A stretch of DNA of 7,050 bases from Chloroflexota bacterium (GCA_026389735.1 JAPLHH010000021.1:1-7050), one strand, 5' to 3'. Numbered from the stretch's first letter, positions 1-5,525 are shown. Numbers and translations are program-made. Notes: a model not told the origin generated them from the sequence alone.

Positions 1-116
1 TCCCTCTCCTGGTAAAGCCCGCAGTCCACCAGGAGCCTCATATTGCTAGCCTCGACGAGATAGCAAGAGCCGGTGACGCTCTGGGCAGCACCGAGGAAAG
101 CTAGCTTAATTTGCAT
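1..116 (-). CDS. MBL-fold/beta-CASP family hydrolase, N-terminal part only (gene runs off the left edge)
   Basis: Reading the minus strand from the ATG at 116-114 gives 38 open codons to the window edge, beginning MQIKLAFLGAAQSVTG and continuing through SCYLVE and LLVDCGLYQ. This is the N-terminal signature of the metallo-beta-lactamase/beta-CASP group (RNA-processing exonucleases and CPSF-like proteins), whose members typically open with a strand, then LGAAxxVTGSCY, then a second strand ending in DCGL. The zinc-binding HxHxDH motif lies further in and is outside the window, so activity cannot be judged. Family members usually act as RNA nucleases in the cytoplasm, with zinc. The start is chosen because homologues begin immediately before this strand. 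No Shine-Dalgarno sequence precedes it, and a promoter at 125-153 would start transcription almost at the ATG. Family assignment is fairly secure; the exact role is not. Confidence 0.8.
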   Translation of the reverse strand, partial: MQIKLAFLGAAQSVTGSCYLVEASNMRLLVDCGLYQER

Positions 117-124
117 GTTTTGAG

Positions 125-153
125 ATGATAACAAAAGCGGATGGATTAGGCAA
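125..153 (-). promoter_or_regulatory. Putative promoter of the MBL-fold gene, giving a near-leaderless transcript
   Basis: On the minus strand there is a -35-like TTGCCT (153-148), a spacer of exactly 17 bases, and an extended -10 TGT-TATCAT (133-125). Initiation about seven bases downstream would fall near 116-118, essentially at the ATG at 116. The bases between (CTCAAAAC) contain no Shine-Dalgarno sequence, which agrees with a leaderless message. Seen in sequence; function is inferred. Confidence 0.5.
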
Positions 154-158
154 TGTGC

Positions 159-186
159 TTGTCTTGTCACAAATTATTGCTATAAT
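159..186 (+). promoter_or_regulatory. Putative promoter of the small membrane protein gene
   Basis: A perfect extended -10, TGC-TATAAT (178-186), is preceded by a 4/6 match to the -35 box (TTGTCT, 159-164) with a 16-base spacer. Transcription would begin near 193, leaving a leader of about 20 bases that carries the AAGGAGGA ribosome site (198-205). Its -35 lies only five bases from the -35 of the opposing promoter at 125-153, so the two promoters are back to back. Confidence 0.6.
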
Positions 187-213
187 AATCATTAAGCAAG
201 GAGGAGTAAGTAT

Positions 214-402
214 ATGCCTGATTTGAGAACTGCCATAACATTGGTTGAGATAGTGGTAGGTGTGGCTGTAGCCATACTCATAGGTGATTTCCTGGGTAAT
301 AGGGTAGGCCGAGCACGTCTGGCCATTGCCATGGGCGTTATTGCTATGATTGCCATCGTAGCCTTCGTGATTTATGCGGCCATCGTTCTCGCTAGTGATT
401 AA
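214..402 (+). CDS. Small two-helix membrane protein of unknown function (62 aa)
   Basis: The protein is 62 residues and almost entirely hydrophobic. Two membrane segments are visible, about residues 7-28 and 36-59, joined by a short basic loop NRVGRAR (29-35). Both ends are short and carry an Asp. By the positive-inside rule the loop should face the cytoplasm and both ends the outside, giving a helical hairpin. There is no signal peptidase site, cysteine or enzymatic motif. An AAGGAGGA ribosome site sits eight bases before the ATG, and a strong extended -10 promoter lies just upstream, so this is very probably a real, well-expressed gene. It stands alone: the next gene faces it from the other strand. 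I do not recognise the family. It could be a membrane-stress or modulator-type small protein, but nothing in the sequence decides this. Confidence 0.75.
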   Translation: MPDLRTAITLVEIVVGVAVAILIGDFLGNRVGRARLAIAMGVIAMIAIVAFVIYAAIVLASD

Positions 403-454
403 GAAACTATACCCCAAGAGTAAGCAGGATATACAAGAACGACCATATAGGCTA

Positions 455-1021
455 TCATTCAGGGGAGGAGAGGATTCCATAAGAGTTAAAGGACGCGATT
501 TTTTCTATTGGTTCCCTATCATACTCTGCGCTTAGTTTTGCCGGGTCGTAATAGCCTAAGGCTATTAGAATATCTATCTTTTTTTGCTGCGGGACATTCA
601 ATATTGCTTTTACCGCCCCTTCGTCAAACCAGCCTATCCAGCAGGTTCCCAGGTCCAGGTCTACAGCCTGGAGTATAAAATGCTCACAGGCTATTCCTAG
701 GTCTATAAGGTGGTATTCCGTGCCGCGGAACATCCCGCCGATTCTAGCTAAAAATTTAGACTTTTCAGAGACGACAGCAACTATAACTGGCGCCATTTTG
801 CAGAAGGAATTTGCCGAGTAAATGCCGCTGAATGCAGCATCACAGAGCTTGTTCTTCAATTGCCTGTCATCAACGACTATAAACTTCCATGGTTGTGAAT
901 TGCAGGCAGAGGGGGATATCCTCGCTGCCTCAAGACACATCATTATCTTTTCCCGCTCCACAGGTTTGTCTAAAAAATCCCTGACGCTTTTTCTCTGCTT
1001 CAGTACGTCTATAAGAGCCAT
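455..1021 (-). CDS. Nitroreductase-family FMN-dependent oxidoreductase
   Basis: The 188-residue product has the nitroreductase fold signatures in order. RKSVRDF (10-16) matches the FMN-phosphate-binding RRSVRxF/Y motif. PSACNSQPW (37-45) is the canonical SxxNxQPW flavin loop. A helix around DLGIACEHFILQA (107-119) matches the conserved dimer-interface helix. GTCWIGWF (125-132) and ALGYYD (154-159) form the C-terminal flavin site. Such enzymes are cytoplasmic homodimers that use NAD(P)H to reduce nitro groups, quinones, flavins or other electrophiles; the substrate cannot be read from the sequence. Length is normal for the short subfamily. The ATG at 1021 is preceded by a strong GGGGAGGA site at 1028-1035 and an extended -10 promoter at 1074-1082. 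The gene appears monocistronic, convergent with the small membrane protein and divergent from the acyl-CoA dehydrogenase operon. Confidence 0.9.
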   Translation of the reverse strand: MALIDVLKQRKSVRDFLDKPVEREKIMMCLEAARISPSACNSQPWKFIVVDDRQLKNKLCDAAFSGIYSANSFCKMAPVIVAVVSEKSKFLARIGGMFRGTEYHLIDLGIACEHFILQAVDLDLGTCWIGWFDEGAVKAILNVPQQKKIDILIALGYYDPAKLSAEYDREPIEKIASFNSYGILSSPE

Positions 1022-1040
1022 TGATTTTCCTCCCCTCTCG

Positions 1041-1057
1041 ATTTCACCAGCTGAAAT
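1041..1057. promoter_or_regulatory. Small perfect dyad in the nitroreductase leader, possible operator
   Basis: ATTTCA (1041-1046) and TGAAAT (1052-1057) form a perfect inverted repeat with a five-base centre. It lies between the predicted nitroreductase transcription start (near 1067) and its ribosome site (1028-1035), so a bound protein would block transcription, or a hairpin could affect the leader. Arms of six bases can arise by chance; no regulator gene is adjacent. Confidence 0.25.
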
Positions 1058-1073
1058 GCGTGGGGCTAATCCT

Positions 1074-1082
1074 ATTTTAGCA
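1074..1082 (-). promoter_or_regulatory. Putative extended -10 promoter of the nitroreductase gene
   Basis: On the minus strand the sequence reads TGC-TAAAAT, a 5/6 match to TATAAT with the TGn extension. No good -35 box is seen at 16-18 bases, which is tolerated by extended -10 promoters. The implied leader is about 45 bases, containing the dyad at 1041-1057 and the strong ribosome site. Confidence 0.45.
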
Positions 1083-1107
1083 CATGTACTTATGAGATTT
1101 TGCGCTA

Positions 1108-1123
1108 CGCTCAGAATGACATT
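1108..1123 (-). repeat. Dispersed intergenic repeat core, copy 1
   Basis: The minus strand reads AATGTCATTCTGAGCG, identical over 16 bases to 5492-5507 on the plus strand. On the minus strand it is followed by TAGCGCAAAA, so the local context is GAGCGTAGCGC, a tiny hairpin. The neighbouring GCCGCAATGACAGAG (1166-1180) resembles the partner half (GTCATTGCGG on the opposite strand) often seen in intergenic repeats of this style. I read it as a decayed non-autonomous repeat element; no transposase or clear ends are visible. Confidence 0.6.
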
Positions 1124-1261
1124 GAAAAAGGCTATTCTCAGGGTACAGATGTGAAAGGGCTCATGGCCGCAATGACAGAGAGGAGTTGCTAAACAGCCTC
1201 TATGCTGTCAGCTTTGACGAGTAGCCTCGACAGTGTTACAATTCTGAATTTGGCAGCGAAT

Positions 1262-1267
1262 TATATT
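1262..1267 (+). promoter_or_regulatory. Possible -10 box of the acyl-CoA dehydrogenase operon
   Basis: The 40 bases before the operon are rich in A and T. TATATT (1262-1267) is a 5/6 match to the -10 box and would start transcription near 1274, upstream of the ribosome site at 1289-1294. No convincing -35 box lies at the right spacing, so assignment is weak. A TATAAA at 1279-1284 is too close to the ribosome site to serve. Confidence 0.25.
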
Positions 1268-1300
1268 GGAATTAAGTATATAAATTGGAAGGAGTGAGAT

Positions 1301-2395
1301 ATGATTTCGTTTAGTCCCAGCGAAGAACAGCAAATGATCGTGAAGATGGTGAAGCAATTTGCCAACGACGAGATGAGGAAAGTCTACAGGGAGTGCGACG
1401 AAAGCGGTGAAATTCCTGCCCGTGTCATCGACACCGCCTGGAAGCTAGGGCTTGTTTCCACCAGTATACCTGAGGAGTACGGAGGGCTTGGCGGTGAGCG
1501 CTCAGCAATTACCGGTGCGCTTATCGCCGAGGAACTGGCGTGGGGTGACCTGTCTGTGGCAATGCATATCCTCTGTCCTTCCCTGGCTGTATATCCCATC
1601 CTGGAGACGGGCACTGAGGAGCAGAAGAAAAAGTACTTGCCAGCTTTCTGCGACGAGAAGTGCAGAACCGCTACCGCCGCTCTCATCGAGCCACGCTTCG
1701 GCTTCGACTCCTACTCTCTTTCAACCACTGCCCGACCTGACGGCAACGGCTATGTGCTTAATGGGCAGAAGTGCTACGTGCCTCTAGCTGCCGATGCCGA
1801 CCTTTTGCTGGTCTATGCGGCTGAGAACGGCAGCAGCCAGGGCTTCGTCATCGAGAAAGGCACAAAGGGGCTGGAGGTCGGCGAGCGAGAGAAGAACATG
1901 GGGATAAAGGCTCTAGCCACCTACGAGCTCAGCCTGAAGAACTGCCGTGTACCGAAAGAGAATCGGCTAGGTGGTGGCAAGGGATGTGATTTTGAGCGCA
2001 TTATGAATTGCTCAAGGGTGGCACTCTCGGCAATGGCTGTGGGAGTAGCCAGAGCTGCCTTTGAGTATTCAAGGGACTATGCCAAGGAGCGTGTTGCCTT
2101 CGGCGAGCCAATTGCAGCTCGGCAGGCAATCGCTTTTATGCTAGCAGAGATGGCCATTGAAATCGATGCCACAAGGTTGATGGCCTGGGAGGCTGCCTGG
2201 AAATTGGACCGAAAGGAAGAGGCAACCAAAGAAGCCTCAATAGTAAAAATGTATGCTGATGATATGGTGATAATGGTGACCGACCGCGCCGTGCAGATTC
2301 TGGGTGGGCATGGTTATATTCGCGACCACCCGGTCGAACTGTGGCTCAGGAACGGTCGAGGCTTTGCCACTTTTGATGGCATGGCTATTATCTAG
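1301..2395 (+). CDS. Acyl-CoA dehydrogenase family protein, first of a tandem pair; Asp at the catalytic-base position
   Basis: The 364-residue product has the full acyl-CoA dehydrogenase layout: N-terminal helical domain (about 1-120), middle beta domain (about 121-225) and C-terminal helical bundle (about 230-364). Visible signatures are PEEYGG (57-62), the altered substrate/flavin loop IEPRFGFD (129-136, normally TEPxAGSD), ERVAFGEPIA (263-272) with the FAD-contacting Arg264, and LGGHGYIRDHPVE (334-346). The family oxidises acyl-CoA thioesters to 2-enoyl-CoA with FAD and passes electrons to electron-transfer flavoprotein. The usual catalytic Glu in the xEGT motif is Asp359 (TFDGM) here, and the protein ends five residues later. 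A gap-free alignment to human MCAD puts Ser238 at the alternative base position used by isovaleryl-CoA dehydrogenase. AAGGAG at 1289-1294 supports the ATG. The next gene is 16 bases downstream. Family certain; substrate unknown. Confidence 0.9.
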   Translation: MISFSPSEEQQMIVKMVKQFANDEMRKVYRECDESGEIPARVIDTAWKLGLVSTSIPEEYGGLGGERSAITGALIAEELAWGDLSVAMHILCPSLAVYPILETGTEEQKKKYLPAFCDEKCRTATAALIEPRFGFDSYSLSTTARPDGNGYVLNGQKCYVPLAADADLLLVYAAENGSSQGFVIEKGTKGLEVGEREKNMGIKALATYELSLKNCRVPKENRLGGGKGCDFERIMNCSRVALSAMAVGVARAAFEYSRDYAKERVAFGEPIAARQAIAFMLAEMAIEIDATRLMAWEAAWKLDRKEEATKEASIVKMYADDMVIMVTDRAVQILGGHGYIRDHPVELWLRNGRGFATFDGMAII

Positions 2396-2402
2396 AAGGA
2401 GG
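2396..2402 (+). promoter_or_regulatory. Ribosome binding site that fixes the start of the second acyl-CoA dehydrogenase
   Basis: AAGGAGG directly follows the TAG stop (2393-2395) of the first dehydrogenase and lies nine bases before the ATG at 2412. The reading frame is open upstream to 2304, but that extension overlaps the first gene in another frame and lacks family similarity, so 2412 is the start. The arrangement suggests reinitiation and balanced expression of the pair. Confidence 0.85.
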
Positions 2403-2411
2403 CATAATATA

Positions 2412-3608
2412 ATGATAGACTTTGAACTTACACCGGAACAGAAAGAAGCCGTAAAGGCAGCTCATCAGGTTGCCGAGGAGCTATTTCGCCCTATAAGCCG
2501 TTACTTCGATGAGCATGAGCATGAGAGCCCGCAAGAACTTATTGACAAGCTGTGGGAGAAAAGGCGAGAAGGCAGTTTATTTGTGGGTTTAGACACAACT
2601 GGGGCGTTAAGGGTGGAGGAGGCCTGCTGGGGCGATGCCGGCCTTTATTTGTGCGTTCCGAGTCCGGGGTTGGGAGGTGCAGCTATTTTCGCCACCGGGA
2701 CACAAGAACAGATACAACGTTTTCTGGGCAAATACAACGAGGGCGGACCAAAATGGGGTGCTATGGCGATGACAGAGGCTGCTTGCGGCTCGGACACCTC
2801 TGCCATCAGCGCCACTGCAGTACGCGATGGTGACGAATGGGTGCTCAACGGCGAGAAGATATTTGTAACCTGTGGGAAAAGAGCTATGGAGAATCCTGAA
2901 AGTGTGTTGGTAGTCTGGGCTACCGTGGACAAATCAGCGGGACGTGCCGGCATGAAGTCATTCGTGGTGCCGGCTGGAACCCCCGGGGCGAAGGTGGAGA
3001 AGATGGAGAAAAAACTGGGAATCAGGGCCAGCGATACTGTAACCATCGTTCTCGATAACTGCCGTATCCCTTACGAAAACATACTGGGCAGTCCTGAAGT
3101 TAGGACGATAGATAAGACCAAAACTGCTGGATTTAAGAAGGCCATGGCTACTTTCGACGCCACCCGACCCATTGTGGCTGCACAGGCCTTGGGCATTGGA
3201 CGCGCTGCGTTGGATTTCGTCAAGGAAACCTTGGAGAAGGAAGGTATTGAAATACGCTATGGCTTGCCGCGGCAGAAGCTAACCGCCCTGGAACGAGATG
3301 TTATGGACATGGAAGCCAATTACAAGGCGGCCAAGCTGCTGACATTGCGGTCATTGTGGATGATGAGCCAGTTTCTGCCTAATAACCTTGAAGCGTCAAT
3401 GGCCAAGGCGAAAGCTGGGCTTGCCGTTACCAAGATTACTCAGAAGGCGGTTGAGCTTATGGGACCGCTGGGCTATTCGAGGAAATTCCTCCTGGAGAAG
3501 TGGATGCGTGATGCCAAGATAAACGATATCTTCGAAGGCACCGGCCAGATTAACATGCTTGTAGTGGCACGACGAATCCTCGACTATTCCCGAGGGCAGC
3601 TTAAGTAA
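2412..3608 (+). CDS. Acyl-CoA dehydrogenase, second of a tandem pair, with the canonical catalytic Glu
   Basis: The product has 398 residues, a normal length for the family. The N-terminal domain opens MIDFELTPEQ. The middle domain carries AMTEAACGSDTS (119-130), the classical TEPxAGSD loop with Ala-Ala for Pro-x, followed by WVLNGEKIF (143-151). In the C-terminal domain, ATRPIVAAQALG (250-261) matches the MCAD helix with Thr255-Arg256. ELMGPLGYS (348-356) is the FAD-contacting turn. IFEGTGQIN (373-381) places the catalytic base at Glu375, and the tail ARRIL is complete. It should dehydrogenate an acyl-CoA at C2-C3 and feed electrons to electron-transfer flavoprotein. A short insertion near 276-282 (KEGIEIR) distorts the usual ERxxFG motif, so FAD contacts across the dimer may differ. 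It is translated from its own ribosome site 16 bases after the first dehydrogenase, and the two may form one enzyme. Substrate cannot be inferred. Confidence 0.93.
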   Translation: MIDFELTPEQKEAVKAAHQVAEELFRPISRYFDEHEHESPQELIDKLWEKRREGSLFVGLDTTGALRVEEACWGDAGLYLCVPSPGLGGAAIFATGTQEQIQRFLGKYNEGGPKWGAMAMTEAACGSDTSAISATAVRDGDEWVLNGEKIFVTCGKRAMENPESVLVVWATVDKSAGRAGMKSFVVPAGTPGAKVEKMEKKLGIRASDTVTIVLDNCRIPYENILGSPEVRTIDKTKTAGFKKAMATFDATRPIVAAQALGIGRAALDFVKETLEKEGIEIRYGLPRQKLTALERDVMDMEANYKAAKLLTLRSLWMMSQFLPNNLEASMAKAKAGLAVTKITQKAVELMGPLGYSRKFLLEKWMRDAKINDIFEGTGQINMLVVARRILDYSRGQLK

Positions 3609-3643
3609 ACGTCGCTACATGAGAAATTTAGGGGCCGCCCTTT

Positions 3644-3649
3644 AGGTGG
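3644..3649 (+). promoter_or_regulatory. Ribosome binding site selecting the deacetylase start
   Basis: AGGTGG ends eight bases before the ATG at 3658. An in-frame GTG at 3646 lies inside this site and would add only MVTG. The conserved family start MKIVYH fits the ATG. Confidence 0.6.
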
Positions 3650-3657
3650 TGACGGGG

Positions 3658-4407
3658 ATGAAAATAGTCTATCATACTCGTTACACTGAAGTTTATACCT
3701 CTGACCCTGCTGCTAGCCCGGGTAGGATAGAGGCAATCCTGAGAGAGCTTGAGGGGAGATATAACTTTGTTGAACCTGAAGTAGCTTCAGAGGAAGATTT
3801 AAGGCAAGTCCACACTAAATATCACATCGAATCAATCAAAAGAGATAAGCATCTTTATGAGATTGCCTGCCTGGCAGCTGGGGGTGCCATCAAGACTGCC
3901 CAGATAGCTATGGAAGGCGAAGCCAGTCTTGGCCTGATCAGACCACCTGGGCATCATGCCAGCTCTGACCATTGCTGGGGATTCTGCTATTTCAATAACA
4001 TCGCCGTAGCTTTAGCTAAGCTTCATAGCGAAAACTCGATTGAAAGCGCTTTAATTCTGGATTTTGACCTGCATTTCGGAGATGGCACCAACAACATTTT
4101 TGCTGGGAGCAAAATTGAGTACTTCCAGCCAAGTAACCATGAGCGGCAAAGATTCGTTGAAGAGATAATTAATAAGTTCCGGCAGGAAAAGGGCTATTCC
4201 ATACTGGCGGTTTCAGCTGGCTTTGATCGCCATGTCGAAGACTGGGGCGGGCAGCTTACGACTGATGATTACCGGACAATCGGCAAGTTAGTCAAGGAAA
4301 CCGCTGAAAGGAACTGTAAAGGCAGAAGGTTTGCCGTTTTAGAAGGTGGCTATAACCACAATGTCCTGGGCAGAAACGTCAAGGCCTTCTTGGAAGGACT
4401 GGCTTAG
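3658..4407 (+). CDS. Compact histone deacetylase-fold amidohydrolase (AcuC/acetylpolyamine amidohydrolase superfamily)
   Basis: The 249-residue product starts MKIVYH, continues TSDPAASPGRIE (14-25), and carries every catalytic element of the arginase/deacetylase fold. RPPGHHA (95-101) has the His99-His100 charge-relay pair. WGFCYFNN (107-114) includes the Phe that lines one side of the acyl tunnel. DFDLHFGDGT (135-144) gives zinc ligands Asp137 and His139. SAGFDRH (186-192) gives the third ligand, Asp190. EGGYN (229-233) supplies the transition-state Tyr232. Such zinc enzymes remove acetyl or other acyl groups from lysines, polyamines or small molecules; AcuC-type members act on acetyl-CoA synthetase. 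The protein is short: only 51 residues separate His139 from Asp190, against 87-88 in HDAC8 and HDLP. It begins 49 bases after the second dehydrogenase, with no convincing terminator between, so it is probably in that operon. Fold and chemistry are secure; the substrate is unknown. Confidence 0.88.
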   Translation: MKIVYHTRYTEVYTSDPAASPGRIEAILRELEGRYNFVEPEVASEEDLRQVHTKYHIESIKRDKHLYEIACLAAGGAIKTAQIAMEGEASLGLIRPPGHHASSDHCWGFCYFNNIAVALAKLHSENSIESALILDFDLHFGDGTNNIFAGSKIEYFQPSNHERQRFVEEIINKFRQEKGYSILAVSAGFDRHVEDWGGQLTTDDYRTIGKLVKETAERNCKGRRFAVLEGGYNHNVLGRNVKAFLEGLA

Positions 4408-4416
4408 GCAATAGTT

Positions 4417-5382
4417 CTATGGCGGACATTTGGCGCATACCGACCTGAACAGCGTTGTACTCAAGTAGCGGTCGCCGCGGTCGGGCAATATGACAACAAT
4501 CGTGCCAGAGTTCAGGTCTTTGGCTATGCGCAAAGCTGCGGCTACTGCCGCTCCGCTTGACATTCCGACAAAGATGCCTTCTCTTGTAGCCAGCAGCCTA
4601 GTTGTTTCGAATGCTTCACCGTCCTCAATGACGACTTTTTCGTCAAATATCTCTGGGCGATAGATCTTAGGAACTATAGATTCACTCATATTCTTCAGTC
4701 CCTGTATCGTGTGTCCCACTGTAGGTTCAACTCCGACTATTTTGACGCCAGGTTTTTTCTCTTTTAGATATTTCCCAGCCCCCATCAATGTTCCCGTTGT
4801 CCCCATGCCAGCGACGAACACGTCAACCTCCCCCTTAGTTTGGGAGAAGACCTCTGGGCCGGTTGTTTCATAGTGAGCCAGAACATTGCTTTCGTTATCG
4901 AATTGATTGGGCATGTAGCATTTCTCAGGTTCTTCATCTAGAAACTGCCAGGCTCTTCTGATAGCTCCGTCGGTGCTTTCTTTGGCCGGGGTCAGCACAG
5001 CTTCAGCGCCGAGGGCCATAAGGGCGTGCTGTCTCTCTGTGCTCACGCATTCTGGCATGAATAGCTTGACCCGGTATCCTTTTGCGGCACCTATCATTGC
5101 TAAAGCAATTCCCATGTTTCCTGAAGTCGGTTCAACTATTGTCTTATCCCTGGTGAGTTTGCCAGATTCCTCGGCTTTGCTTATCATGTAGTAGGCAGGC
5201 CGGTCTTTGACCGAACCTCCCGGATTGCTGCCTTCGAGTTTTCCCAGGATTCTTACCCTCGGATTTCCATTCAGATTCTTCAGTTCTATCAGTGGAGTGT
5301 TACCGATAGCGTCGAATAGACTGAATTTCTTGTCTTTCACAGCTACTGAAAGTTCCTCTGAGTTTTTAATTCTAGCTCGCAT
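4417..5382 (-). CDS. PLP-dependent cysteine synthase family protein (CysK/CysM type)
   Basis: The 321-residue protein is a fold-type II PLP enzyme. DAIGNTPLIEL (24-34) is the family start. GSNPGGSVKDRP (51-62) contains the Schiff-base Lys59. EPTSGNMGIAL (84-94) is the substrate-carboxylate loop, with Met for the usual Thr. GMGTTGTLMG (192-201) is the phosphate-binding loop. VGVEPTVGHTIQGLKNM (216-232) and GMSSGAA (273-279) with Ser275 near the pyridine nitrogen complete the site. It should make cysteine from an activated serine (O-acetyl- or O-phosphoserine) and sulfide or a sulfur carrier. Cystathionine beta-synthase activity is also possible, although no CBS domain is present. About 20 residues precede the conserved core, and a CxxCP tail (316-320) ends the protein. 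The first in-frame ATG is at 5382; GGAGG (5403-5399) is 16 bases away, unusually far. A GTG at codon 15 is an alternative start. Confidence 0.9.
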   Translation of the reverse strand: MRARIKNSEELSVAVKDKKFSLFDAIGNTPLIELKNLNGNPRVRILGKLEGSNPGGSVKDRPAYYMISKAEESGKLTRDKTIVEPTSGNMGIALAMIGAAKGYRVKLFMPECVSTERQHALMALGAEAVLTPAKESTDGAIRRAWQFLDEEPEKCYMPNQFDNESNVLAHYETTGPEVFSQTKGEVDVFVAGMGTTGTLMGAGKYLKEKKPGVKIVGVEPTVGHTIQGLKNMSESIVPKIYRPEIFDEKVVIEDGEAFETTRLLATREGIFVGMSSGAAVAAALRIAKDLNSGTIVVILPDRGDRYLSTTLFRSVCAKCPP

Positions 5383-5415
5383 GCCTGTTATTACTCAGCC
5401 TCCAATCTTGAAAGG

Positions 5416-5445
5416 ATTGTACGCATCAGAAGTAGTCTACGACAA
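5416..5445 (-). promoter_or_regulatory. Putative promoter of the cysteine synthase gene
   Basis: On the minus strand TTGTCG (5445-5440, 4/6 match) and TACAAT (5421-5416, 5/6 match) are separated by 18 bases. Transcription would begin near 5409 and give a leader of about 27 bases that contains GGAGG. No T-box, SAM-box or other sulfur-responsive leader would fit in this short leader. Confidence 0.4.
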
Positions 5446-5491
5446 CAAGCCTGGCAAATCAAGTTTTGTCTGAGAGTGTAGCAGCGGTCCG

Positions 5492-5507
5492 AATGTCATT
5501 CTGAGCG
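5492..5507 (+). repeat. Dispersed intergenic repeat core, copy 2
   Basis: AATGTCATTCTGAGCG matches copy 1 (1108-1123, opposite strand) exactly over 16 bases; flanking bases differ. Both copies lie in gaps beside gene ends or starts, typical of a small non-coding repeat family scattered in the genome. Confidence 0.6.
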
Positions 5508-5525
5508 AAAGGAAAGTCCGCTCAG
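5501..5525. repeat. Perfect 7-bp inverted repeat overlapping the glucosidase stop codon
   Basis: CTGAGCG (5501-5507) pairs with CGCTCAG (5519-5525) around an 11-base loop. The right arm covers the stop codon of the minus-strand glucosidase gene (5524-5522) and the left arm is the end of repeat copy 2. On the minus strand the hairpin is followed by AATGACATTC rather than a T run, so a Rho-independent terminator is not supported. It may still protect or pause the transcript end. Confidence 0.45.

Noticed and set aside
106..480. A 124-codon open frame on the minus strand
   Set aside because: It overlaps the well-supported membrane protein gene and its promoter, ends inside the MBL-fold gene, and has low-complexity Ser/Tyr/His-rich content with no ribosome site.
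822..1154. A 110-codon plus-strand frame across the nitroreductase start
   Set aside because: It is antisense to the conserved N-terminus and promoter of the nitroreductase and has no ribosome site.
1194..1235. Possible hairpin around TGTC...GACA before the dehydrogenase operon
   Set aside because: Only four-base arms pair (with a separate four-base CGAG/CTCG inside), which is expected by chance.
2304..2411. A 36-codon upstream extension of the second acyl-CoA dehydrogenase
   Set aside because: It overlaps the first dehydrogenase in another frame, has no family similarity, and a strong ribosome site at 2396-2402 points to the ATG at 2412.
3630..3641. AGGG-GCCG-CCCT followed by TTT as a terminator between the second dehydrogenase and the deacetylase
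   Set aside because: The stem is only four base pairs and the T run is three bases, too weak for Rho-independent termination.
5490..5525. The 7-bp stem after the glucosidase gene as an intrinsic terminator
   Set aside because: No run of T follows on the minus strand; the structure is better explained by the dispersed repeat.
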